Below are positions 1 through 6,676 of a stretch of DNA of 18,656 nt, piece after piece; within the stretch, counting starts at the first letter, position 1; every line of letters starts with the position of its first letter. Made by a program: the position numbers and the translations under genes. Source of the stretch: Bacillota bacterium (GTDB lineage Bacteria > Bacillota > Clostridia > Lachnospirales > Lachnospiraceae). The notes below the pieces were generated by a model. The model searched no databases. It was not told the DNA's origin and saw nothing but the letters and a program-made list of their open reading frames with translations. The DNA is taken from positions 1 to 18,656 of the forward strand of contig JAEZUM010000085.1 in assembly GCA_023421075.1 (NCBI GenBank), given 5' to 3'.

Positions 1-309
1 CTCTCTACGGAGCAACTGGCCGGAGTGCAAATCACCTCAGAATTTCGTACCGATGGGGAACGCCAGCTTAATACTACCGATATACGTTTGGGAGCCTCAT
101 CGTTAGCTACGATAAACAGTTCCTGCAATGCACTGACCGATGATACGGTGTCCATACCGGAGAATGCCTCTCCTCAATATGACTTCACCCTTTATGAAGA
201 TTATCTGGCCACGATTAATCCGGATGACTATCTAAAAAATTTAGCCGATTCCCTGGGTACCAGGCCGGATGCCATTCATGAACTCCTGACGAATGTACCA
301 GCACAATAA
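1..309 (+). CDS. 3' end of an unrecognised protein-coding gene (partial)
   Basis: The reading frame is open from base 1 of the window (CTC TCT ACG GAG...) to a TAA at 307-309. This is therefore the C-terminal ~102 residues of a gene that starts outside the window, and the GTG at 25 is probably internal. The visible part is hydrophilic and rich in Thr, Ser, Asn and Asp, has no membrane segment, and ends in ELLTNVPAQ. I do not recognise a domain and give no function. A strong hairpin follows 13 nt after the stop, which supports this being the true end of a transcribed gene. Confidence 0.6.
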   Translation, partial: LSTEQLAGVQITSEFRTDGERQLNTTDIRLGASSLATINSSCNALTDDTVSIPENASPQYDFTLYEDYLATINPDDYLKNLADSLGTRPDAIHELLTNVPAQ

Positions 310-321
310 TTACTTCATACA

Positions 322-368
322 AAACAGCCACTTCTGTCGTATTTCAATACAGCGCAAAGTGGCTGTTT
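322..368 (+). terminator. Hairpin terminator after the partial gene
   Basis: A 12-bp perfect inverted repeat, AAACAGCCACTT (322-333) and AAGTGGCTGTTT (357-368), begins 13 nt after the stop codon. The 23-nt loop holds a further CTGT/ACAG pairing (334-337 with 349-352). The right arm ends in TTT and is followed by AT-rich sequence with a short T run at 375-378, so it fits an intrinsic terminator, though the U-tract is modest. Confidence 0.7.
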
Positions 369-493
369 ATTAGCCTTTTGCCCATTTTTTAAGAGATATT
401 TAATAATTAATTTCTTTTTTTCTGATATTAATTGTGATACACTAGTATCAGCCAAAAAGTAAGGCGAAAGAGATATGCTTCAATGATAGAGAT

Positions 494-521
494 CAGGTAT
501 CATCATCTTCAGATGATCCTG
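494..521 (+). other. Small hairpin in the leader of the 582-1283 gene
   Basis: CAGG-T-ATCATC (494-504) can pair with GATGAT-CCTG (512-521), leaving one bulged base and a 7-nt loop. It lies about 60 nt before the start codon of the next gene. Nothing else convincing is seen in the 310-581 gap: it is AT-rich, and I could not place a clear -35/-10 pair. A short TGATA/TATCA inverted repeat also lies at about 436-451. The role is unknown; it may be part of the 5' leader. Confidence 0.3.
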
Positions 522-581
522 GTAAATTAATATTTATCCGCATTAAGATAGATTAGTACGATGTATAAGTGAGGTTTAACG

Positions 582-1283
582 ATGCCAAAAGAATCCAAGC
601 TAGAAGAAGACGCGGTTATCTACCAACCAAGACAGAAACTAACAGAAAAGCAGAAATTAAAGGACATGACATTCCAGGGTAAGATGAGCTATTTATGGGA
701 GTATTATCGCATCCATGCTATTATTCTGGTAGGTGCAATTGCTCTGTGTTCCTATATTATATACGAAGTTATTACTCCGGATATTGAGACTCAGTTCTAT
801 GCCGCTATTATTGATAATACGATTCGTGATGAGGTATGGGAGCAGTATAGCACCGACCTGAAAGAATACCTGGACTTGGATCCAAAGACAGAGGATGTTC
901 AGCTTAATTACAGCTTCTATCTGAATTCCTCCAGCGAATTTTCAATGAATATGCAGCAGGCTTTAAGCACTTATATTGCAGCAGGTGAGATCGATGTTAT
1001 TATTGCACCGGAATCCGTAATTAAGGAATATGTCTATTATGGATTTTTCGAGAAAATATCAAACCAAATTCCGACCGATCTCTATGCAAGTCTTACGGAT
1101 TACCTGTTTATTTCTGACACGGAAGAGGATACCGAGAAGAATGTGTATGGTATCTATCTGACGGATACCAAGTTATTTACCGAGAATGCCAACAATACCG
1201 ATCCCTATGTACTTGGTATATTGGCAAATTCCGGCCATAAAGAAAATGCAGCGGAGTTTCTCCGTATGCTTTACAATGAGTAA
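582..1283 (+). CDS. Single-pass membrane protein with extracytoplasmic domain, unknown function
   Basis: 233 aa. The first ~42 residues are charged and cytoplasmic (rich in Lys and Glu). One hydrophobic segment follows at about residues 45-64 (around IILVGAIALCSYIIYEVI), and the remaining ~165 residues are soluble and acidic, predicted to lie outside the cell. The stretch around residues 130-155 (AAGEIDVIIAPESVIKEYV, then GFF) resembles the core of solute-binding folds, but no lipobox or transporter gene is present, so this is only a resemblance. The start is supported by GAGG (571-574), 7 nt before the ATG. The gene stands alone on the + strand, with a terminator after the upstream gene and a convergent hairpin after its own stop. 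I do not recognise a named family. Confidence 0.8.
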   Translation: MPKESKLEEDAVIYQPRQKLTEKQKLKDMTFQGKMSYLWEYYRIHAIILVGAIALCSYIIYEVITPDIETQFYAAIIDNTIRDEVWEQYSTDLKEYLDLDPKTEDVQLNYSFYLNSSSEFSMNMQQALSTYIAAGEIDVIIAPESVIKEYVYYGFFEKISNQIPTDLYASLTDYLFISDTEEDTEKNVYGIYLTDTKLFTENANNTDPYVLGILANSGHKENAAEFLRMLYNE

Positions 1284-1320
1284 TTGACCTAATCATAGAT
1301 AATAAAACTCTCAAAGTGAA

Positions 1321-1351
1321 GACCCCCTTAGATAATCCATCTAAGGGGGTC
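1321..1351. terminator. Hairpin between convergent genes (bidirectional terminator)
   Basis: A 13-bp perfect inverted repeat, GACCCCCTTAGAT (1321-1333) and its complement (1339-1351), with a 5-nt loop (AATCC). It lies between the stop of the + strand membrane-protein gene (1283) and the stop of asd on the minus strand (1416), so it can serve both. T-rich sequence follows on each side (CTGCTTTAT on +, TTCACTTTGAGAG on -), though neither has a long uninterrupted T run. Confidence 0.75.
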
Positions 1352-1415
1352 CTGCTTTATATTCCTGTATTCATAATAATCTATATATAAATGCGATGGT
1401 CGCAGAAATCAACTA

Positions 1416-2498
1416 TTATTTTGCTGTGATGTACCCCTGTGCTTTCAATAATTCTGCAATTAATACCGCACCGCCGGCAGCACCTCGAACGGTGTTGTGA
1501 GATAAACCTACAAATTTGTAATCAAATACTCTGTCCTCACGAAGTCTGCCAAAGCATACGCCCATACCGTTCTCGTAATCACGGTCCAGTTTCGCTTGCG
1601 GACGATTATCCTCTTCAAAATACTTAATGAACTGCTTTGGAGCACTCGGTAACTCCATTTCCTGAGGAATTCCTTTAAATTCTGCCCAAGCCTTAAGAAT
1701 ATCTTCTTTGCTTGGCTTATTCTCAAAATTAACAAAAACTGCTGCGGTATGACCATCCGTGACGGGTACTCGGATACACTGGGTAGTGATCATCGGTCCT
1801 TCTGCCTTCACAATCTGGCCATCCACTACTTTACCCCAGATACGAAGGGGTTCCTGTTCACTCTTCTCTTCCTCACCGCCTATATAAGGGATTACATTGT
1901 CAACCATCTCCGGCCAGTCTGCAAAATTCTTACCGGCACCGGAAATCGCCTGATAAGTGGTTGCCACAACAAGCTTGATACCAAATTGACGTAAAGCATG
2001 AAGTGCAGGAGCATAACTCTGGATAGAACAATTCGGCTTAACTACAATAAAGCCTCTCTCGGTTCCAAGTCGTTTCCGTTGTGCTGCAATCGCCTCAAGG
2101 TGTTCCGGATTCATCTCGGGAACTACCATCGGTACGTCAGGAGTCCATCTGTGGGCGCTGTTGTTCGATACTACCGGTGTTTCGGCTTTCGCATATGCTT
2201 CTTCAATTGCCTTAATTTCGTCCTTCGTCATATCAACCGCACTGAATACAAAATCAACTCCGGCACTTACTGCCTCAACTTCATTTACATTCATTACGAT
2301 TAATTTCTTAACGCTATCCGGCATTGGCGTAGCCATCTTCCAACGGTCACCAACTGCTTCTTCATATGTCTTCCCGGCACTTCTCGGGCTAGCTGCAACG
2401 GTAACTACCTCAAACCAGGGATGGTTTTCCAACAGGGAAATAAAACGCTGTCCAACCATTCCGGTCCCTCCAAGGATACCTACTTTTAATCTACCCAT
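1416..2498 (-). CDS. asd: Aspartate-semialdehyde dehydrogenase
   Basis: Catalyses NADPH-dependent reduction of aspartyl-4-phosphate to aspartate-4-semialdehyde, the branch point to lysine/diaminopimelate, threonine and methionine. 360 aa. The nucleotide-binding motif GILGGTGMVGQRF lies at residues 7-19. The catalytic cysteine is Cys157 in KPNCSIQS, TYQAISGAGK is at 181-190 and the likely general-base histidine is His250 in PVTDGHT. These motifs and the length point to the archaeal/fungal-like ASADH subgroup rather than the E. coli type. I chose the ATG at 2498 because a perfect GGAGG (2510-2506) lies 7 nt upstream; an upstream in-frame ATG at 2531 has no such site and adds 11 residues outside the family's usual start. 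It has its own promoter and is the last gene of the minus-strand series. Confidence 0.96.
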   Translation of the reverse strand: MGRLKVGILGGTGMVGQRFISLLENHPWFEVVTVAASPRSAGKTYEEAVGDRWKMATPMPDSVKKLIVMNVNEVEAVSAGVDFVFSAVDMTKDEIKAIEEAYAKAETPVVSNNSAHRWTPDVPMVVPEMNPEHLEAIAAQRKRLGTERGFIVVKPNCSIQSYAPALHALRQFGIKLVVATTYQAISGAGKNFADWPEMVDNVIPYIGGEEEKSEQEPLRIWGKVVDGQIVKAEGPMITTQCIRVPVTDGHTAAVFVNFENKPSKEDILKAWAEFKGIPQEMELPSAPKQFIKYFEEDNRPQAKLDRDYENGMGVCFGRLREDRVFDYKFVGLSHNTVRGAAGGAVLIAELLKAQGYITAK

Positions 2499-2554
2499 CT
2501 TAAATCCTCCAATTTTGTTCTTGTATGGCATACATCTGTCTTTGCTGTAAATAT

Positions 2555-2582
2555 ACTATATACTAATTTCAGAAAAAATCAA
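2555..2582 (-). promoter_or_regulatory. Promoter of asd, with inverted repeat over the -35
   Basis: On the minus strand, TTGATT (2582-2577) and TATAGT (2560-2555) are separated by 16 bp, about 55 bp before the asd start. An 18-bp perfect inverted repeat, TCAACA-N6-TGTTGA on the + strand (2579-2596), overlaps the -35 box and could be a repressor site. A second TATAAT-like box lies upstream at 2621-2616 with a weak -35 (GTGGCA, 2644-2639), so there may be tandem start sites. Confidence 0.55.
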
Positions 2583-2653
2583 CACTTTTTTGTTGAAATT
2601 TAAAGTTTTGTTACTATTATATAAGTATACAGCTTCATTGCCACTTTGTTTGG

Positions 2654-3628
2654 TTATTTTTCATGATGAAATTGATAATTTTCAAGCATTTTCTTAAGAT
2701 CATCCATGGTTTCAATCTCATTCACATGGTTCCTTAGCTTCGCGGACCCGGGATATCCGGTCGTATACCAAGCTACATGCTTACGCATTTCTCGAATTGC
2801 TATGGTTTCCCCTTTATAATCTGCCAACATGCCCGCGTGTCGGAGAATCATATCCCGTACTTCATCAAAATCAGGCTTTGGCAGCAGGACACCGTCCAGG
2901 AGGTATGCTTTGATCTGGGCAAACAGCCAGGGGTTCCCCCTTGTACCTCTTGCCATCATGATGGCGTCGCAGCCGGTCTCCTCCATGATCGCTTTGGCAT
3001 CCTGTGGGGTGAAGACATCCCCGCTGCCGATGACCGGAACGGATACTGCTTCCTTCACCTTACGGATGATGTCCCAGTCTGCTTTCCCGCTGTAGAATTG
3101 TTCTCTCGTTCTGGCATGGACTGTAATGGCTGCCGCACCATTCTCCTCAGCAATCTTAGCAACCAAGACTGCATTGATGCTGTCATCATTGAAACCCTTC
3201 CTTATCTTTACCGTCACCGGCTTACTATAGCCCTCTGACACTTTGCGGACAATCTCACCGATCAGCTCGGGATTCTTCATCAGAGCCGAGCCTTCTCCGT
3301 TGTTTACTACCTTGGGGACCGGACAACCCATGTTAATATCCAGGATGTCAAAATTACGATGCTCCAATCTCCTAGCGGTATCCCTTAAAATATCAGGATC
3401 TGCTCCAAAAAGTTGAAGCGCCGCCGGTCGCTCCTCCTCCGCAATCTGCAGAAGCTGCTCGGTATTTTTATTATTGTATTGGACTCCCTTGGCACTGACC
3501 ATCTCCGTATAGACCAGGTCCGCTCCTTGTTCCTTACAAAGTACACGAAATGGCAGGTCGGTTACTCCTGCCATGGGTCCTAACAATAGATTTCCATCTA
3601 TTTTTACATTTCCTATCTGAAAGTTCAT
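2654..3628 (-). CDS. dusB: tRNA-dihydrouridine synthase
   Basis: An FMN-dependent enzyme that reduces specific uridines of tRNA to dihydrouridine. 324 aa, normal for the family. Visible motifs are the N-terminal GPMAGVTDLPFR (17-28), DINMGCPVPKVV with the catalytic Cys102, KIRKGF (141-146), HARTREQFYSG (171-181), the phosphate-binding GSGDVF (201-206) and ARGTRGNPW (226-234). These match the DusB branch. The start gives the N-terminus usual for the family, but the only Shine-Dalgarno match is AGAAAGG, 14 nt upstream of the ATG. It lies 69 bp after coaX and probably belongs to the argF-to-dusB series. No terminator is seen between dusB and asd, so read-through into asd is possible. Confidence 0.94.
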   Translation of the reverse strand: MNFQIGNVKIDGNLLLGPMAGVTDLPFRVLCKEQGADLVYTEMVSAKGVQYNNKNTEQLLQIAEEERPAALQLFGADPDILRDTARRLEHRNFDILDINMGCPVPKVVNNGEGSALMKNPELIGEIVRKVSEGYSKPVTVKIRKGFNDDSINAVLVAKIAEENGAAAITVHARTREQFYSGKADWDIIRKVKEAVSVPVIGSGDVFTPQDAKAIMEETGCDAIMMARGTRGNPWLFAQIKAYLLDGVLLPKPDFDEVRDMILRHAGMLADYKGETIAIREMRKHVAWYTTGYPGSAKLRNHVNEIETMDDLKKMLENYQFHHEK

Positions 3629-3697
3629 TCTAATAATTCATGCCTTTCTATTCGTTCATACTTAATATATAGTATCTTAAATATCGTAAAAACTACA

Positions 3698-4471
3698 CTA
3701 GCGGCCCTTGTTCTTGTCACTGATTATTTTAAGACCTTTTAATGTCAAATTAGGGTCATAAACCTCAATTACATCCGTTGCATCCGAAATGATCTTACCA
3801 AGACCACCTGTCGCAATCACTTTACATTCCTCAATACCGGCTTCTTGAAGCATTTTCCGGACAATATATTCGGTCTGACCGATACAACCAAAGACAAGAC
3901 CTGCCTGCATACTGGTAACAGTATCCTTGGCAAGAATGGTATCCGGCATAGCGATTTCGATCTCCGGCAGCTTTGCCGTCTCATTCCACAAGGCGTTAGC
4001 TGAGATTCTCAGCCCTGGACAGGTTACGGCTGCGATGATGGAACCATCTGCCGTAATTAAATCATAGGTAATTGCTGTCCCAAAATCAATGACCAATACC
4101 GGTCCTCCATAGATCTCAAATGCTGCAACCGCATCAACAACTCGATCTGCCCCGATCTCCTTCGGATTCACCGCACCGATCTTGATTCCGGTCTTGGTTC
4201 CTATCCCTACGATCAACGGAGTTATACCGAGATACTTAATAATACCTGAGGATAGAGAGTGCATCAGCTTCGGAACCACACTTGCAATTGTAACTGCAGT
4301 AATTTCCTCAATCCTAAGATTTCTAGTCCTCAGTAAATCACATAGTATTAATCCGTATTCATCAGAAGTACGGTCTGTATTGGTAGTCAGACGAAAGCTC
4401 GCCTTTATATTGTTCTCCTCAAACACTCCTAAGGTTATGTTGGTATTACCAACGTCAACAACTAACAACAT
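3698..4471 (-). CDS. coaX: Type III pantothenate kinase
   Basis: Phosphorylates pantothenate, the first committed step of coenzyme A synthesis. 257 aa, standard length. It is an ASKHA-fold kinase: phosphate-binding DVGNTNITLGVF at residues 6-17, GADRVVDAVAAFEIYGGP (107-124) with the likely catalytic Asp109, VIDFGTAITYD (127-137), PGLRISANALWNETAKLPEIE near 152-172, and GLVFG at 191-195. The usual GG-A-I-A-PG loop before PGL reads AAVTCPG here, a mild deviation. A strong site (AAGGAGG, 7 nt before ATG) supports the start. It sits 58 bp after the 113-aa gene and 69 bp before dusB in the same direction. Confidence 0.95.
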   Translation of the reverse strand: MLLVVDVGNTNITLGVFEENNIKASFRLTTNTDRTSDEYGLILCDLLRTRNLRIEEITAVTIASVVPKLMHSLSSGIIKYLGITPLIVGIGTKTGIKIGAVNPKEIGADRVVDAVAAFEIYGGPVLVIDFGTAITYDLITADGSIIAAVTCPGLRISANALWNETAKLPEIEIAMPDTILAKDTVTSMQAGLVFGCIGQTEYIVRKMLQEAGIEECKVIATGGLGKIISDATDVIEVYDPNLTLKGLKIISDKNKGR

Positions 4472-4529
4472 GATAAATCCTCCTTAAAGCCGTAATAAGG
4501 CTTACTATATTAAATGGAACGAGTAGTAT

Positions 4530-4871
4530 TTATAAAAGCTCAGAGGCATCCTCTCCGAGGAAGAAAACCTTATAATACAATTCAACGGCTTCCAACAGCT
4601 CTGCTTTCTCTCTCTGAAGCTGCTTGATCTTCAATACACTGCCGATTTCATCATATAGATAATCCGTCTCTTCCGAATCAACACGCATCATAAGTGATCC
4701 ATCCTCTTCGAATTCCAAAGACAAGATACCTCCGATATCCTCGGTAAACAATACGCACATAATTTTCAGCTCTTGTTTTATCTGTTCCGGCAACGCTTGA
4801 AAATCCTCGTTAAGCCAGAATTTCTTCTCATATGCACTACTCGCACATAAAACCACCTTATCCTGATACAC
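4530..4871 (-). CDS. Conserved hypothetical protein, 113 aa (possibly DUF6145)
   Basis: A small acidic soluble protein without membrane segments. Its N-terminus (VVLCASSAYEKKFWLNEDF) is followed by a stretch that looks like alternating strands (FTEDIGGILSLEFEEDGSL), and it ends in a predicted helix (KIKQLQREKAELLEAVELYYK) and FLGEDASELL. From memory it resembles a family seen mostly in Lachnospiraceae, perhaps DUF6145, but I cannot confirm that. The start codon is GTG at 4871, preceded by GGAGG with 6 nt spacing. It lies between the small membrane protein and coaX, with gaps of 49 and 58 bp, so the genes are probably co-transcribed. Function unknown. Confidence 0.82.
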   Translation of the reverse strand: MYQDKVVLCASSAYEKKFWLNEDFQALPEQIKQELKIMCVLFTEDIGGILSLEFEEDGSLMMRVDSEETDYLYDEIGSVLKIKQLQREKAELLEAVELYYKVFFLGEDASELL

Positions 4872-4924
4872 AATCTTCCTCCATTCTGCTGCAAACCCGC
4901 GAAGCTCCTATTTTAAACCCCTAA

Positions 4925-5221
4925 TTAAACCATCTCTATTATGATAAAGCCAAGGACGATTACAAGGACACCCATCATAAGATAAGTCAAACCGGTCATC
5001 TTACGTTTTGGGTCCTTCATCTGCTTTATTCCGTTTAATATATTCATTAAGCCGCCGGATAGACATGCAGACAAGATGGCATAACGGTTTGTCGGATGCT
5101 GAAAGATCAGAACCAGAGAAACAATCAGAGTAACTCCCACAATCAAATTAATCAGATCAATAAAATTGACCCGGTTGTCCTTTGATATGTGTTCCTCCGA
5201 CTGTTTCTTGAATTTATTCAT
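4925..5221 (-). CDS. Small multi-pass membrane protein, unknown function
   Basis: 98 aa. About 18 charged residues at the N-terminus are followed by three hydrophobic stretches: roughly residues 20-40 (LINLIVGVTLIVSLVLIF), 47-62 (AILSACLSGGLMNILNGI) and 77-97 (LTYLMMGVLVIVLGFIIIEM), with a basic loop KQMKDPKRK between the last two. It resembles a small family common in Lachnospiraceae (DUF6637 from memory, not certain). Two starts are possible. The ATG at 5233 has AAAGG only 1 nt upstream, too close to work; the ATG at 5221 has AGAAAGG 13 nt upstream, the same arrangement as dusB and the DUF1385 gene, so I chose it. It follows argF by 66 bp. Confidence 0.8.
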   Translation of the reverse strand: MNKFKKQSEEHISKDNRVNFIDLINLIVGVTLIVSLVLIFQHPTNRYAILSACLSGGLMNILNGIKQMKDPKRKMTGLTYLMMGVLVIVLGFIIIEMV

Positions 5222-5287
5222 GTATAAAACCATGCCTTTCTCATACCATTATGAAGATCATTGTTCTTCACACTTCATCTCAGTCTA

Positions 5288-6223
5288 TCAATTTCCTATC
5301 GTAGCGACCATTACCGCCTTGATGGTATGCATGCGATTCTCCGCTTCATCAAAGACCACGTCAGCATGACGCTCAAACAAATCTTCGGTAACTTCCTTGC
5401 CCTTAACTGCTGGCAAGCAATGAAGAAAAATTGTGTTCGGCTTCTTCGTGAGAGCAAATAACGCATCATTAACCTGATAAGGTTTTAAGAGAGCAATACG
5501 TTCTGCTGCCTTATCCTCTTCTCCCATGGAACACCATACATCCGTATAGATCGCATCCGCACCCTCTACTGCTGCAAGCTCATCTGTAATAACAATACTG
5601 CTACCGGATAACTTCGCATATTCCTCACAGATTGCAACCAGATTCTTATCTGTCCAAAGCTCCTTCGGAGCTAGTACCGTAAAGTCAATTCCCATCTTAG
5701 ATGCACCGATCATTAATGCATTCGCCATATTATTACGACCATCGCCGACAAAGACCAGCTTTAGTCCTTTAAGCTTACCAAACTGCTCCTTTAAAGTCAA
5801 GAAGTCAGCAAGAATTTGCGTAGGATGATCTACATCTGTCAAGCCGTTCCATACCGGCACTCCACTGTACTGAGCAAGCTTCTCAACGGTCTCCTGTGCA
5901 AAGCCGCGGTATTCTATTCCGTCAAACATTCTTCCGAGAACCCTTGCGGTATCTTCGATGCTTTCCTTATGTCCTAATTGTATATCATTCTTACCCAAGT
6001 ATTCCGGATATCCGCCTTCATCTACACAGCCAACGGTAAAAGCACAACGCGTTCTGGTGGATGGTTTCTCAAAAATCATGGCTATATTCTTGCCCTTCAG
6101 ACTATTTCCGGTAATCCCCTTCTTCTTCTTCGCCTTAAGATCTGCTGCGAGATCAATAAGATATTCAATCTCCTCCGGTGTAAAATCCTTTAAGGTTAAT
6201 AAGCTGCGTCCCTTCAAATTCAT
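5288..6223 (-). CDS. argF: Ornithine carbamoyltransferase (anabolic)
   Basis: Joins carbamoyl phosphate and ornithine to give citrulline in arginine synthesis. 311 aa, normal length. The carbamoyl-phosphate motif STRTR lies at residues 55-59, HPTQ at 133-136, the ornithine-side SMGEE at 232-236, and HCLPA with the catalytic Cys269 at 268-272; the C-terminus AENRMHTIKAVM is typical. GGAGG lies 5-6 nt before the ATG. The promoter carries two ARG boxes, so I call it the biosynthetic, arginine-repressed enzyme rather than the catabolic ArcB, and no arcA or arcC gene is nearby. No terminator follows it; downstream genes (small membrane protein, 113-aa protein, coaX, dusB) may share its transcript. 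Confidence 0.96.
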   Translation of the reverse strand: MNLKGRSLLTLKDFTPEEIEYLIDLAADLKAKKKKGITGNSLKGKNIAMIFEKPSTRTRCAFTVGCVDEGGYPEYLGKNDIQLGHKESIEDTARVLGRMFDGIEYRGFAQETVEKLAQYSGVPVWNGLTDVDHPTQILADFLTLKEQFGKLKGLKLVFVGDGRNNMANALMIGASKMGIDFTVLAPKELWTDKNLVAICEEYAKLSGSSIVITDELAAVEGADAIYTDVWCSMGEEDKAAERIALLKPYQVNDALFALTKKPNTIFLHCLPAVKGKEVTEDLFERHADVVFDEAENRMHTIKAVMVATIGN

Positions 6224-6313
6224 AACATCCTCCTTACTGCTGTCTCATAACAGCTATAAAATAGTATTCCGCCGATTGCTCAGTCCCTCGACAATTCTTC
6301 TTGTTTCGTTCTC

Positions 6314-6336
6314 AAAGTCAACAATGAGTTGACTTT
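6314..6336 (-). promoter_or_regulatory. Leader hairpin of argF
   Basis: A 9-bp perfect inverted repeat, AAAGTCAAC/GTTGACTTT, with a 5-nt loop. It begins about 23 nt after the predicted argF transcription start and overlaps the second ARG box at its 5' end. No T-run follows, so it is not a terminator. It may protect the mRNA 5' end or be a protein-binding site. Confidence 0.45.
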
Positions 6337-6370
6337 ATATTTATACTTTAATTATGTGTATTTATACATT
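6332..6370 (-). promoter_or_regulatory. Pair of ARG boxes (ArgR/AhrC operator) at argF
   Basis: Two 18-bp boxes lie on the minus strand: box 1, AATGTATAAATACACATA (6370-6353), and box 2, AAAGTATAAATATAAAGT (6349-6332). They are separated by exactly 3 bp (21 bp centre to centre), the spacing known for arginine repressor hexamers. Against the general pattern WNTGNATWWWWATNCANW, box 1 has one mismatch and box 2 has two. Box 1 overlaps the -10 and the predicted start site, so arginine-bound ArgR/AhrC should repress argF. No argR gene is in the window. Confidence 0.75.
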
Positions 6371-6394
6371 ATGATAGTTTCACACATTTGTCAA
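6366..6394 (-). promoter_or_regulatory. Promoter of argF
   Basis: A perfect -35 TTGACA (6394-6389) and -10 TAATGT (6371-6366) on the minus strand, separated by 17 bp. The start site is predicted near 6359, giving a leader of about 135 nt that carries the ARG boxes and a 9-bp hairpin. Confidence 0.8.
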
Positions 6395-6531
6395 GAAAAA
6401 TAATGATCCATATAGAATTCTACTATTTTAACAATGAAGAGCCTGCTTTATTCTTGAATATCTATAAATAAAATACAAACAGTTATCAACCAATGAAGCA
6501 AGTAATGAGAAAGAACTAAGCTGAGCAAACC

Positions 6532-6603
6532 GGAAGTAGGACACTGTACTTCCATTCAAACAATAGAAAGCACGCTTCACGAACTTTCTATTGTCATGAA
6601 TGG
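6532..6603. other. Two adjacent hairpins in the argF-sulfatase gap
   Basis: GGAAGTA/TACTTCC (6532-6538 with 6547-6553, 8-nt loop) is directly followed by a long hairpin: CCATTCA (6552-6558) with TGAATGG (6597-6603) outside, and CAATAGAAAG (6561-6570) with CTTTCTATTG (6584-6593) inside, loop 13 nt. A third hairpin (6607-6641, listed as a terminator) completes a structured block. The 6224-6676 gap otherwise holds only the argF promoter region; the part 6395-6530 shows nothing I can identify. The block could be the 3' end of the sulfatase transcript, or a small RNA read in either direction. Confidence 0.4.
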
Positions 6604-6606
6604 AAA

Positions 6607-6641
6607 AGCTGCCATGGACTTCACATCAGCCCATGACAGCT
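6607..6641 (-). terminator. Terminator of the LtaS-type sulfatase gene
   Basis: AGCTG-N-CATGG (6607-6617) pairs with CCATG-N-CAGCT (6631-6641): an 11-bp stem with one mismatch and a 13-nt loop, 36 nt past the sulfatase stop. Read on the minus strand it ends in TTTT; read on the + strand it is followed by C-A-TTTTT, so it could also stop transcription coming from the argF side. Confidence 0.65.
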
Positions 6642-6676
6642 CATTTTTATAGCAATTGTCTTATCCTTCAAATTTA

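Noticed and set aside
2499..2531. Upstream ATG at 2531 as the asd start
   Set aside because: It adds 11 residues outside the family's usual N-terminus and lacks a binding site, while the ATG at 2498 has GGAGG at 7 nt.
1439..2550. Several open frames on the + strand opposite asd (62-129 aa)
   Set aside because: They lie antisense to a clear asd gene, have no ribosome binding sites, and their translations show no family features. Similar shadows opposite dusB, coaX, argF, the sulfatase, prfA, prmC and rho were dropped for the same reason.
2499..2653. Lysine riboswitch (L box) upstream of asd
   Set aside because: The predicted leader is far too short and lacks the multi-helix conserved core.
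3629..3697. Separate promoter for dusB
   Set aside because: TTTACG and TATATT are 15 bp apart and match weakly. Transcription from the upstream genes is simpler.
6395..6531. Small gene or promoter in the middle of the argF-sulfatase gap
   Set aside because: AT-rich with stops in all frames; TTGAAT and TATAAA-like words occur but not at a usable spacing.
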